Both the position numbers and the translations under genes were made by a program. From assembly GCF_000744095.1 (NCBI RefSeq), contig NZ_JQLI01000001.1, positions 1,550,001 through 1,614,000 on the forward strand: a stretch of 64,000 nucleotides of DNA, given 5' to 3'. The DNA is from Cupriavidus necator A5-1. GTDB lineage: Bacteria > Pseudomonadota > Gammaproteobacteria > Burkholderiales > Burkholderiaceae. Position 1 is the first letter of the stretch; each line of letters starts with the position of its first letter. Of the stretch, positions 35,553-43,316 are shown in pieces. The notes beneath the pieces were generated by a model. It worked only from the letters and a program-made list of their open reading frames with translations, was not told the DNA's origin and ran no database searches.

Positions 35553-36317
35553 TCAGAGATTGATCAGACCTGCTGCCACGTTTACGCACAGCCCCAGTAC
35601 AGCGATATTGAAGTAGAACGAGAGCACGGACTGCGCAAGTACCGCTTTGCGGATGGGCCGCGATCTCAGTGCCACGTCCGACGTCTGCGAGGTCAACGCG
35701 ATCGTGAACGAGAAGTACAGGAAGTCCCAATAATTCGGCTCAAGCGCGCTATCGGGAAAGCTGAGTGCCGATTCATCGGTACTCTCCTGCACTGAGCTTT
35801 AGAAGAGCCGCGCATAGTGCAACGCGAACATTGTCGGAATCAGGAACCAGGCGCCGGACAGCGTCGCCACGGTGAAGGCTAGATGCGCCAGCCCTGCGCC
35901 GAGCCCCAAGTCTTTCACCGTGGCCAGTTCGAGCACGATAGCGGCAATGCTGGCGACCGCAGCAATGCAAACGACTAGCAGAAACGTAGTGGCAGTCTCG
36001 TCCTCGCGAATGGCAATTTCCCTGACCATGTCTTGTGGCGCCCTAGCCATGAGCCACCAGATCAGCATGAGGTACAACCAAACGGCGATGTCCCAGCCGA
36101 AGACGACGCGCACTAGCGGGCGCAGTGACACCGGCGCCACGGATGCAGCGATGATGCCGATCACTAGCGCGATGGCGGCGCGCGGCCGGTATCGAATGAG
36201 CTTCGGGACAGGGAGAACGGGGAGCATGAGCATCAGATGGTGGGTGGAATGGCCACTTGCGCAGGCCGCCCGATCTGGCTCCGACGCGCGTTCCAACGAA
36301 AGCTCCTCGACCATCAA
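35553..36317 (-). pseudogene. DUF1345 membrane protein with an in-frame stop
   Basis: One continuous frame of about 254 codons encodes a DUF1345 inner-membrane protein: AAIALVIGIIAASVAPVSLR, helices through GAWFLIPTMFALHYARLF, then a TAA at 35799-35801, then [20 protein letters not shown] and [20 protein letters not shown], which is the strongest family motif. Because the frame is unchanged across the stop, the lesion is one nonsense codon, probably from a Tyr codon (HYARLFY expected). Function of the family is unknown. The truncated 172-residue protein would lack two helices. Confidence 0.8.
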
Positions 36318-36458
36318 CGGCTCGCCAGGCTACGGCTCGCGCTCCGGGCCGCGTCGACCCTTTGCACGAGCGTGGCCTATGCCTGAAAGCAGCTATGCGG
36401 TGAGAACCTATGCCAGCGTAGCGCGTTCCAGTCGCCCGTTCAAGCTGCCTTCACCGGT

Positions 36459-36640
36459 CTATCGAGTTGGCTTCCATGCCTCAATGAATGCCTTGAGCGC
36501 TGTCGTGAATGCAGCGTTCCCGATGCTCTCGTGAACATCGCGGAAGTCGTCCAGTTGAAAGCGAGGGATGATCAGCCGCTTTGGATCAATATTGTGAGAC
36601 GGCAATATGCTGAGGAGCATTGGTGTGCATCCACGGGTTG
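36459..36640 (-). pseudogene. Zinc-type alcohol dehydrogenase C-terminal scrap
   Basis: The last 55 residues of a medium-chain dehydrogenase are visible: MLLSILPSHNIDPKRLIIPR, FQLDDFRDVHESIGNAAFTT, ALKAFIEAW, then the stop. The family reads roughly KI.PKKLITHRF.LDDI..AY..F.NA. ALK. No cofactor or zinc domain remains upstream. Confidence 0.6.
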
Positions 36641-36814
36641 AATCCGCAGGCCATTCCGGCGGTTCGGCGTCTGTCACCAAACCGCCGAGATAGCGCAATA
36701 GAAGCCATCTCGGGTTGGCCTGATAATTCCCAGGGTCAATTCCCCGCGGTTGCTAGTGGATGGCAAAGGCAACTGCAAACTGCTGGGCTCGTTTCAATTT
36801 CGGCCTCGCGGTGG

Positions 36815-36885
36815 CCGCACGAACATCCAGCGTGAACTAGTTCAAGGCGAGGGCTTTGCTGTTGACGCGAGCATCATCAACGCAG
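36815..36885 (+). pseudogene. IS1182-like transposase scrap, left of the chaperone block
   Basis: The plus strand reads GRTNIQRELVQGEGFAVDAS then IINA, matching the EGLVxGEGFAVDASLIxA segment around the first catalytic Asp of IS1182-type transposases. The match ends exactly where the cbpM stop codon lies (36877-36879 on the minus strand), so the IS scrap forms the junction of the chaperone block. Confidence 0.5.
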
Positions 36886-37170
36886 CCGCGCTTGCAGATC
36901 ATCCATTTCTTCCAGCAGGTCGGCCACCAGAGCAGCCAGTTCCGGTATGGCGTCAAAGTCACGCTCTAACTGACGCATGCGCCGCGCCCGTCGGAGGCTG
37001 GCGCTGGAAAACCGCCAGACGCCAGCGACACTTACGGCATGGGGGAACAAGTCCTCATCTACATGCCGCATGAGCCACTCTGGTTCTACCTTGCAGGCCG
37101 CCGCCACTTGCTCCAGAGTCAGCCAAGCATCATCCATCAGGCAGCCGATCAGAACGTCATAATTAGGCAT
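36877..37170 (-). CDS. cbpM: Chaperone modulator CbpM
   Basis: This 97-residue MerR-like helix-turn-helix protein has WLTLEQVAAACKVEPEWLMR near residue 16 and a C-terminal coiled helix LAALVADLLEEMDDLQARLR. CbpM binds the J domain of CbpA and blocks its DnaK co-chaperone activity. It lies 3 bp after the cbpA stop, the conserved cbpA-cbpM order. The stop codon falls at the junction with an IS1182-like scrap, so a few C-terminal residues may have been lost. Confidence 0.88.
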   Translation of the reverse strand: MPNYDVLIGCLMDDAWLTLEQVAAACKVEPEWLMRHVDEDLFPHAVSVAGVWRFSSASLRRARRMRQLERDFDAIPELAALVADLLEEMDDLQARLR

Positions 37171-37173
37171 GGG

Positions 37174-38127
37174 TCAGGCTCTCCTATCCGGGCGCGGATT
37201 AAAGGTCAATTCCCGCGCCATGGTTTCATAAAGCTCCCGCGCCTTTGGGGTGTTTGCCGGCGGCAACACCACGTGGATGTCCAGCAGCAGATCGCCCGGT
37301 GGACTAGCGGGAATGCCCTTGCCGCGCACGCGAAGCTCGCTGCCGCTCTGGGCGCCAGGGGGAATGCGCACCTTCAGTTCGCCCCCAGGTAAATCGATGG
37401 GCACCACCGCCCCCAGCGCCGCCTCCCAAGGCGCTACCGGCAGGGTGAGGCGTAAATTGCGTCCCTTCACTTTCAGTTGGTCGTGCGGTTTGAAATGTAC
37501 CTCCAGAAAAAGATCCCCTGCCGGCGCACCGCCGATCCCTGGCGCTCCCTGCCCGGCCAGACGGATGAGCTGACCTTCGCGCACGCCTTTGGGAATTTTC
37601 ACGCTGAGGGTCCGGCTCCTCAACTGCACTCCGCCCTGAGCGTCCATGCTTGGCACCCGCAGCGAAAGTTGACGGGTGGCGCCGGTAAAGGTGTCTTCCA
37701 GGTCCAGCAGCACCTTCGCGTGGTGATCCACACCGCGTGACTGGAAGCTGCCACCGTGTGTATGGAAGCCGCGGTGTCTGCCCCCCACATGGCCAAACAA
37801 CTCGGCGAAGAAGTCGCTGAAATCGGCCTCTTCCTGGGGCGAGAAGCCCCGACTCGAGAACTCGAAGCCGGTGTCCCAGTCCGGCGGCGGACGGAACTCC
37901 TGGCCGGGCTGATTGCCTCGTCCCAATTGATCGTACGCGGCGCGCTTTTCCGGGTCGGAGAGCACGGCGTAGGCCTCGTTGAGCTGCCTCATGCGCAGTT
38001 CGGCATCCGACTCCTTGGAAACGTCCGGATGGAACTTGCGCGCGAGCTTGCGGAACGCCTTCTTGATGTCCGCCGCCGTGGCATCGCGTGCCACCCCCAG
38101 CGTTTTGTAGTAGTTCTGGAACTCCAT
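37174..38127 (-). CDS. cbpA: DnaJ-like co-chaperone CbpA
   Basis: This 317-residue protein starts at the ATG at 38127, with AGGGGAA upstream and the normal J-domain N terminus (MEFQNYYKTLGV). The J domain has the HPD motif (KFHPDVSKES, about residue 36). A Gly/Phe-rich linker follows (about 75-125), then two beta-barrel substrate-binding domains with no zinc fingers, which makes it CbpA rather than DnaJ. CbpA recruits DnaK to unfolded proteins and, in E. coli, also binds DNA. It is divergent from two hsp20 genes across 160 bp. Confidence 0.93.
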   Translation of the reverse strand: MEFQNYYKTLGVARDATAADIKKAFRKLARKFHPDVSKESDAELRMRQLNEAYAVLSDPEKRAAYDQLGRGNQPGQEFRPPPDWDTGFEFSSRGFSPQEEADFSDFFAELFGHVGGRHRGFHTHGGSFQSRGVDHHAKVLLDLEDTFTGATRQLSLRVPSMDAQGGVQLRSRTLSVKIPKGVREGQLIRLAGQGAPGIGGAPAGDLFLEVHFKPHDQLKVKGRNLRLTLPVAPWEAALGAVVPIDLPGGELKVRIPPGAQSGSELRVRGKGIPASPPGDLLLDIHVVLPPANTPKARELYETMARELTFNPRPDRRA

Positions 38128-38204
38128 GCGTGTTCCCCTTTTCCGGTCTCGAGGGCTGCCCTTCACCTCGGAAGCATGATGTCGAATACCAGTCAAATCA
38201 AGAA

Positions 38205-38230
38205 CTTGAAATCCCCAGGCGAAGCCTTAC
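38205..38230 (+). promoter_or_regulatory. Possible sigma-32-type promoter for the hsp20 pair
   Basis: CTTGAAA (38205-38211) matches the -35 box of heat-shock promoters exactly. Thirteen bases later CCTTACCAT is a weak match to the -10 box CCCCATNT. The position, about 55 bp before the first hsp20 ATG and inside the cbpA/hsp20 divergent region, is appropriate. The weak -10 keeps confidence low. Confidence 0.35.
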
Positions 38231-38287
38231 CATTGCAACCGGGGGCGTCAGAATATGGCGCCCGCGCGAAAGCGAATGGAGGCAAAC

Positions 38288-38722
38288 ATGATGTATCGAT
38301 CGTTGTTTCCCCGTGACGTATTCTCAGAACTGGAACGGCTACAGCGCGAATGGCAGCAGCCATTCGAGCTGTCTTCCAGCATTCGTGGTCGGGTCAGTTT
38401 TCCGGCCATCAATGTAGGCGGCACACCCCACTCGGTGGAAATCTACGCTTTTGCCCCTGGCGTCGATCCGGCCAGCATCGACGTGCAGCTGGTGCAGAGC
38501 GTGCTGACCATTGTCGGCGAGCGCAAGTCCGATCTCCCCGACAAGGACGAGCAAACTTCCGTGCATATCGATGAACGCTTCGTCGGCCGCTTCCGCCGTG
38601 TGGTGAGCCTACCAAACGACGTGAATCCCAATGCGGTGGAGGCCAAGTACCGCGACGGCGTGCTGCACATCAGCATCCAGCGCCTCGAGGCCGCGCAGCC
38701 GCGCCAAATCAGCATCCAGTGA
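38288..38722 (+). CDS. Hsp20/alpha-crystallin small heat-shock protein 1
   Basis: This 144-residue protein starts at the ATG at 38288 with a GGAGG site; earlier ATGs in the frame have none. The alpha-crystallin domain spans about residues 38-130: FPAINVGGTPHSVEIYAFAP, SVLTIVGERKSD, and the signature YRDGVLHISI. The C terminus PRQISIQ contains the I-x-I motif needed for oligomerisation. It acts as an ATP-independent holdase. A second hsp20 gene follows 17 bp downstream, an operon of two different small heat-shock proteins as in many beta-proteobacteria. Confidence 0.93.
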   Translation: MMYRSLFPRDVFSELERLQREWQQPFELSSSIRGRVSFPAINVGGTPHSVEIYAFAPGVDPASIDVQLVQSVLTIVGERKSDLPDKDEQTSVHIDERFVGRFRRVVSLPNDVNPNAVEAKYRDGVLHISIQRLEAAQPRQISIQ

Positions 38723-38739
38723 GCGAGGAGGATCTGGCC

Positions 38740-39120
38740 ATGAGCGAAAATACTGCTGTCACCAAGCAAGCCGACACCGGCAGCACTGAAGCAGCCCTGA
38801 TGCCGCCAGTGAATGTGTACGAGGACGCCGCAGGCATTACCCTGTACGCCGATCTGCCGGGTGTGCCCAAGGACAAGCTGGCCGTGCAGGTGCAAGGCGA
38901 TATCCTGACCATCAAGGGCGAAGTCGTCCTGGATCTGCCGGAGGGCATGGAAGCCAGTTACACGGAGGTTTCCCTGCCCCGTTACCGGCGCGTGTTCACG
39001 CTATCCAAGGAACTAGATGCCGAAAAGGTTGTCGCCGAGTTCAACCACGGCGTGCTCAAGCTGCGCATCCCGAAAGCCGAATACACACAACCGAGCCGCA
39101 TTGAGGTCAAGGTGGCGTGA
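38740..39120 (+). CDS. Hsp20/alpha-crystallin small heat-shock protein 2
   Basis: This 126-residue protein starts at the ATG at 38740, preceded by GAGGAGG; a GTG at 38719 overlapping the upstream gene is less likely. The alpha-crystallin domain shows PPVNVYEDAAGITLYADLPG, DILTIKGEV, FNHGVLKLRIPK. The end, PSRIEVKVA, carries an I-x-V variant of the I-x-I tail. The two Hsp20 proteins are clearly different in sequence and may form mixed oligomers (inference). Confidence 0.93.
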   Translation: MSENTAVTKQADTGSTEAALMPPVNVYEDAAGITLYADLPGVPKDKLAVQVQGDILTIKGEVVLDLPEGMEASYTEVSLPRYRRVFTLSKELDAEKVVAEFNHGVLKLRIPKAEYTQPSRIEVKVA

Positions 39121-39241
39121 TGTACGCCGAGCGGGCCGTGTGCATCATCCATGGCTGCCCACACGTAGGTGGGCTGAAATGAAACTGGAATCTTGAAAGA
39201 GAGTTTCGGTATTCGCCCCTTTGAACAGCGAGAGGCCGACG

Positions 39242-39502
39242 ATGCGACTGATCGAACCGGATGAACAACAGGACTTTCTTGCGACCTTGCAGCGTAATGG
39301 TCTGGCAGCAGATGATTTCGAACTCGTGGAGACGGATACGACTGACCCAAAAGGCGACGAGAACATCGGTTTACAGGGCTACGTCACGGTAACCAGACTA
39401 TCGACACAAGTTACAAGGGAATACCCAATCGGCGATGAAACCGATTGGGTTCAGCATTTCAGGAAAGATCTCGAAGCCGGCATCTTCGATAAGTCGGAAT
39501 GA
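39242..39502 (+). CDS. Hypothetical 86-residue protein of the chaperone block
   Basis: The ATG at 39242 follows a GCGAGAGG site. The protein is acidic and soluble: MRLIEPDEQQDFLATLQRNG, then ADDFELVETDTTDPKGDENI and YVTVTRLSTQVTREYPIGDE. It looks like a real conserved small protein, but I cannot name its family. It lies between the hsp20 pair and the MgtA-type ATPase, which is transcribed toward it, and is probably part of the stress block. Confidence 0.6.
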   Translation: MRLIEPDEQQDFLATLQRNGLAADDFELVETDTTDPKGDENIGLQGYVTVTRLSTQVTREYPIGDETDWVQHFRKDLEAGIFDKSE

Positions 39503-39725
39503 GATCCTGCGTGCTATTGGGGCGGCGGGTGAAAGATGACTACCTGCCCGATTGGACGCCTGGAAACAGGCATATCCAGACGATGCGCATGTATCTGGAG
39601 GAACAGATTCTCCTGCGAGATCCCTGTGGTCGGGTTCAAACGGTTGCTGCCGGTAGTGCCGTTCAGATGGCTTCTTTGTTGCGGTGAAGGACGGCGTAGC
39701 CGGGATAAGAATCCACCCTTCTGCG

Positions 39726-42269
39726 TCACTCTGCTGCAAAGCGGCGGAAGAACCATTGTTTCATGCCTTCCACCGCCAACAGATACAAGAGCAGCATGGC
39801 AGCGAGGATGAGAAAGAAGAATGCCGGCGGCGCGACGAAGCCGAGATGCACGCCAGCCGGGGTGAACGGCAGCAGCACGGCCACCGCTACCACCGCCAGT
39901 GAACAGGCGATGAGCCACGGATTCGGGTAGCTCCTGAAAGGATTCCTGCGGGTGCGGATGATGAAGATAACCAGCACCTGCGTGGCCATGGACTCAATGA
40001 ACCAGCCGGTATGGAAGAGCCTCTCGCCGGCATGAAAGACCGTCAGCATAATGTAGAAGGTGAGGAAGTCGAAGATCGAGCTGACCGGTCCGATAATCAA
40101 CATGAAATTGCGGATGAAGTTCATGTCCCAGTGGCGGGGATGGCTCAAGTAATCATCATCTACCCGGTCCAGTGGAATGGGCAGTTCGGATACGTCGTAG
40201 AGGAGATTGTTGAGCAGGATCTGCACCGGCAGCATCGGGAGGAAAGGGAGAACAAGCGAGGCGCCGGCCATGCTGAACATGTTGCCGAAATTGGAGCTGG
40301 TTCCCATCATGATGTATTTCATGATATTGCCGAAGGTGCGCCGTCCTTCCTGGACGCCGGCATGGAGGACTACCAGGTCGCGTTCCAGCAGGATCATGTC
40401 TGCCGCCGCTTTCGCCACGTCCACGGCACTGTCCACGGAAATGCCCACATCGGCGGAATGGAGCGAAGGCGCGTCATTGATCCCGTCGCCGAGATACCCG
40501 ACCACATGACCCCGCTGTTTCAGCGCCAGGATGACCCGGTTTTTCTGGGTAAGCGCCACACGGCAGAAGAGGTTCACTTGCTCCACCCGCGCTGCGAGTG
40601 CCGGGTCATCCATTTGCTGGATCTGTGCACCGGTAAGCACACCCACTACCGGGAGCCCAAGTTGCGCGAAGACATGCTGTGTGACCAATTCATTATCGCC
40701 GGTGATGATCTTGACCGCGATCCCATCGGCGGCGAGCTCCGCCAGGGCCGCCTTGGTGCTCTCCTTGGGGGGATCGAGGAAGGCCGCGAAGCCAGCAAAG
40801 ACCAGTTCCGTTTCATCGCCGACCACGGCATGGGGGTGGTCCATCCCCACCTGCCGTGAGGCGATTCCCAGTACCCGGAAGCCCTCTTTGCTGAGACCCT
40901 CAAATTGTCCGGTGATCCCCTTGAGCGCCGCTTCATTCAGGGGCCGCAGGCCGGCCTCTCCATTCAACCCGTAGCTGACCGACAGACGGAGGATGTCTTC
41001 AGGTGCCCCCTTGACCACGAGCAGTCGGTTCGTCCCGTTGTCGAGGAGCACCGATACCCGGCGGCGCTCGAAGTCGAACGGCACTTCATCGATCTTGCGC
41101 CAGCCGCTCACGTCGATTTCTGTGTGCTCCAGGATGGCGTCATCCAGGGGGCTTCTTAGTCCTGTTTCAAAAAAGCTGTTGAAGGAGGCCAACTCCAGGA
41201 CCCGCCGACTTTCCCGGCCCAGGGGGTCCAGGTGGCGCTCCAGATGGATCCGGGCCTCGGTCAGGGTGCCGGTCTTGTCGGTACAGAATACGTCCATGCT
41301 GCCCAGATTGTGGATCGAGGCGAGCCTCTTAACGATCACCTTGCTGGCTGCCATGCGCAGTGCGCCTCGCGACAGCGTCACGGAGACCACCATGGGGAGG
41401 AGTTCAGGCGTCAGCCCGACTGCCAGGGCCACGGCAAACAGGAACGATTCGAGCCATGGGCGGTGGAAGAAGGCGTTGACGAGAAGGACGAACAGGACGA
41501 GAAGGATCGTCATGCGCATGATGAGGTTCCCGAAACGGTGGGTCCCCTGCTCGAAGGCGGTGGGCGGGGCCGTGACCAGCAGGGTGTCGGCAATCTCACC
41601 AAGCGCCGTATTCTGCCCGGTGCGGCACATCAGCACCCTGGCCGTGCCGCTGATCACCGATGTCCCCAACAGCACGGTATTGCTGGCCGAGAGGATCTCG
41701 GTCTCTCGCGGCAAGTCACCGGGGGTCTTTTCCACCGGATATGGTTCGCCGGTAAGGAGGGCCTGGTTGACGAAGAAGTCCTTTGCCTCCAGCACCCTGC
41801 CGTCGCAGGGAATCAGGTCGCCGGCGGTAAGGAGCGCCACATCGCCGGGCACCAACTCCGCAAGCGGTATCTCAAGGGGCTTGCCGTCCCGCAGCACCAG
41901 CCCCCGTACTGCCACTGACTGGCGCAGCCGATCCGCCGCCTGACCAGCCCGATATTCCTGGACGAAATCGAGGGACACGCTGATGATGACGATGGTACCG
42001 ATAATGAAGAAGCTAAGGGTGTCGCCGGTGAAAGCGGAAAGGGCGCTGGCAGTGAGGAGAATGATGACCAAGGGATTGCGGAACTTGGTCAGAAATTGAA
42101 GAATCAACGCTCTTTTTCGCTCCCCATGGATCAGGTTTGGTCCGAACTGTGCCAGGCGCGCAGCCGCCACCGCGCTGCTCAGTCCGTTAGGGCTTGTGGC
42201 CACCTGTTCCAAGAGCGCCGCGACAGGGAGCTGCCAGAATGCGGAATCCGCTTTGACGGGTGTAGGCAT
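39726..42269 (-). CDS. mgtA: MgtA/MgtB-type Mg2+-importing P-type ATPase
   Basis: This 847-residue P-type ATPase of the IIIB class has TGEPYPVEK in the actuator domain, the helix-4 motif VGLTPELLPMVVSVTL, phosphorylation site FCTDKTGTLT, hinge GDGINDAPSLHSADVG, and the MgtA-specific MMGTSSNFGNMFSMAGAS in helix 5. Ten membrane helices fit the plan. Such pumps bring Mg2+ into the cytoplasm and are usually induced by low Mg2+ or stress. No mgtL- or mgtC-like gene is seen. Its presence next to chaperones recalls other stress islands, where Mg2+ supports membrane and ribosome stability. Confidence 0.93.
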   Translation of the reverse strand: MPTPVKADSAFWQLPVAALLEQVATSPNGLSSAVAAARLAQFGPNLIHGERKRALILQFLTKFRNPLVIILLTASALSAFTGDTLSFFIIGTIVIISVSLDFVQEYRAGQAADRLRQSVAVRGLVLRDGKPLEIPLAELVPGDVALLTAGDLIPCDGRVLEAKDFFVNQALLTGEPYPVEKTPGDLPRETEILSASNTVLLGTSVISGTARVLMCRTGQNTALGEIADTLLVTAPPTAFEQGTHRFGNLIMRMTILLVLFVLLVNAFFHRPWLESFLFAVALAVGLTPELLPMVVSVTLSRGALRMAASKVIVKRLASIHNLGSMDVFCTDKTGTLTEARIHLERHLDPLGRESRRVLELASFNSFFETGLRSPLDDAILEHTEIDVSGWRKIDEVPFDFERRRVSVLLDNGTNRLLVVKGAPEDILRLSVSYGLNGEAGLRPLNEAALKGITGQFEGLSKEGFRVLGIASRQVGMDHPHAVVGDETELVFAGFAAFLDPPKESTKAALAELAADGIAVKIITGDNELVTQHVFAQLGLPVVGVLTGAQIQQMDDPALAARVEQVNLFCRVALTQKNRVILALKQRGHVVGYLGDGINDAPSLHSADVGISVDSAVDVAKAAADMILLERDLVVLHAGVQEGRRTFGNIMKYIMMGTSSNFGNMFSMAGASLVLPFLPMLPVQILLNNLLYDVSELPIPLDRVDDDYLSHPRHWDMNFIRNFMLIIGPVSSIFDFLTFYIMLTVFHAGERLFHTGWFIESMATQVLVIFIIRTRRNPFRSYPNPWLIACSLAVVAVAVLLPFTPAGVHLGFVAPPAFFFLILAAMLLLYLLAVEGMKQWFFRRFAAE

Positions 42270-42483
42270 GATGGATTCCTCCGGCGAACTTACGCATCGC
42301 GGTACCAGCCTAACGGGCGTGTCGATGTCAAGGAAGTTGCTCCGCAGCCAGTACCTGGTCGTGCCCTCTCACGGCGAAGCGTCAAGGACATGCGCGGGCC
42401 AGGACAGGCCATTCGTTCAGAAAGCAGCAGCAGTGTCGCCCACTAGGTGAGAAGGCTTGAATGCAAAGCGCTGCTCCGCCCGA

Positions 42484-42714
42484 TCAATCATCGTCCTGGT
42501 CGAGTTTGCCTCGATCGTTCGATTGGCCGCCGTCCTCGACATCGACGATGATTCCTGCCTGGAGGTCAATCAGACAATTTGTTGAGTAGGCGTAGAAAGC
42601 ATGGCTGCCCGTGGCCGCGCTACTGTCGGAAGGCGTGACGACAGTGCTGTCAACGGGCAGCTCGCCATCGCGCGTGGCAAACAGGTACGCCGACCGGCCG
42701 CTGCTGCGGAGCCA
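42484..42714 (-). pseudogene. IS1182-like transposase scrap, right of the chaperone block
   Basis: A stop-to-stop frame on the minus strand reads GRSAYLFATRDGELPVDSTV, SAATGSHAFYAYSTNCLIDL, QAGIIVDVED. IS1182-type transposases carry FFAYSTNYLIDxxxAVIVDVEA in the middle domain. It is a different part of the protein from the scrap at 36815-36885 and lies in the opposite orientation, so the two could derive from one or two lost copies. Confidence 0.55.
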
Positions 42715-42752
42715 TTAATCCCCATCTTTTCTCTGAGCGGTTGTCTAATGGC

Positions 42753-42935
42753 CTAGAATGTCGAGACGTCCTCTCGAGCCTTCGCCTCACCATAGTCGAG
42801 TGCAGCCTCGGCCGTGGAGAAGAGATCAGTGCCCACGTTGAGTTCGTACGATTGCACCGTCACGAAGCCTTCTCTAACTGGCCGCCCGTCCGTGCGAGTT
42901 ATCTTGTACCGAACTGAATACCCGGCGACATTCAC
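42753..42935 (-). CDS. Hypothetical 60-residue protein
   Basis: The frame encodes MNVAGYSVRYKITRTDGRPV, REGFVTVQSYELNVGTDLFS, TAEAALDYGEAKAREDVSTF. It looks like a compact alpha/beta protein with good codon use and no membrane segment. I cannot name the family. No strong ribosome site is visible before the ATG at 42935. It sits beyond the IS1182-like scrap. Confidence 0.45.
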   Translation of the reverse strand: MNVAGYSVRYKITRTDGRPVREGFVTVQSYELNVGTDLFSTAEAALDYGEAKAREDVSTF

Positions 42936-43316
42936 CTGGCGCCCCCGTATAAGTGTCGATTTTGCCGCTTTTTGCGCCGTCAGTGTGTGGCGTTCGATCC
43001 TCGAGCGCGCTTGGCGCAGCTAGCCGTACTGTCCCCGGTTGCTGGAGCAATCGGAGTGACAGCGAGGCGCGCCCTGCATCCATCACCGGATACTCACCCC
43101 CTTGAGGCGTGCGATCATCTCCAGAGACCCTCTGGTATTGGGTGCTGGTGCTGACCGCTCCGCAGGGCGCCCAACCCAATAGAGAAGGCGATTGAAGGTC
43201 GTCAACGGGCAGCGGCGACGTCGTCAAAGGTGCCGGTCGGGGCCCTCGGCCATCCGCATCCGTCCGATCCGGCATAATGCCCGGCGCACCATGGCGCTAC
43301 GGGATTGAACTGGGTA
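42936..43316. other. Intergenic stretch before the PLP decarboxylase
   Basis: No convincing gene is present. The stretch is expected to hold the decarboxylase promoter; I found no clear operator. Confidence 0.35.

Noticed and set aside
21959..42269. Calling the stress island a copy of the known heat-resistance locus (LHR/tLST)
   Set aside because: ClpK, FtsH, YfdX, HdeD, thioredoxin, KefB and DegP are all absent; only Hsp20 is shared.
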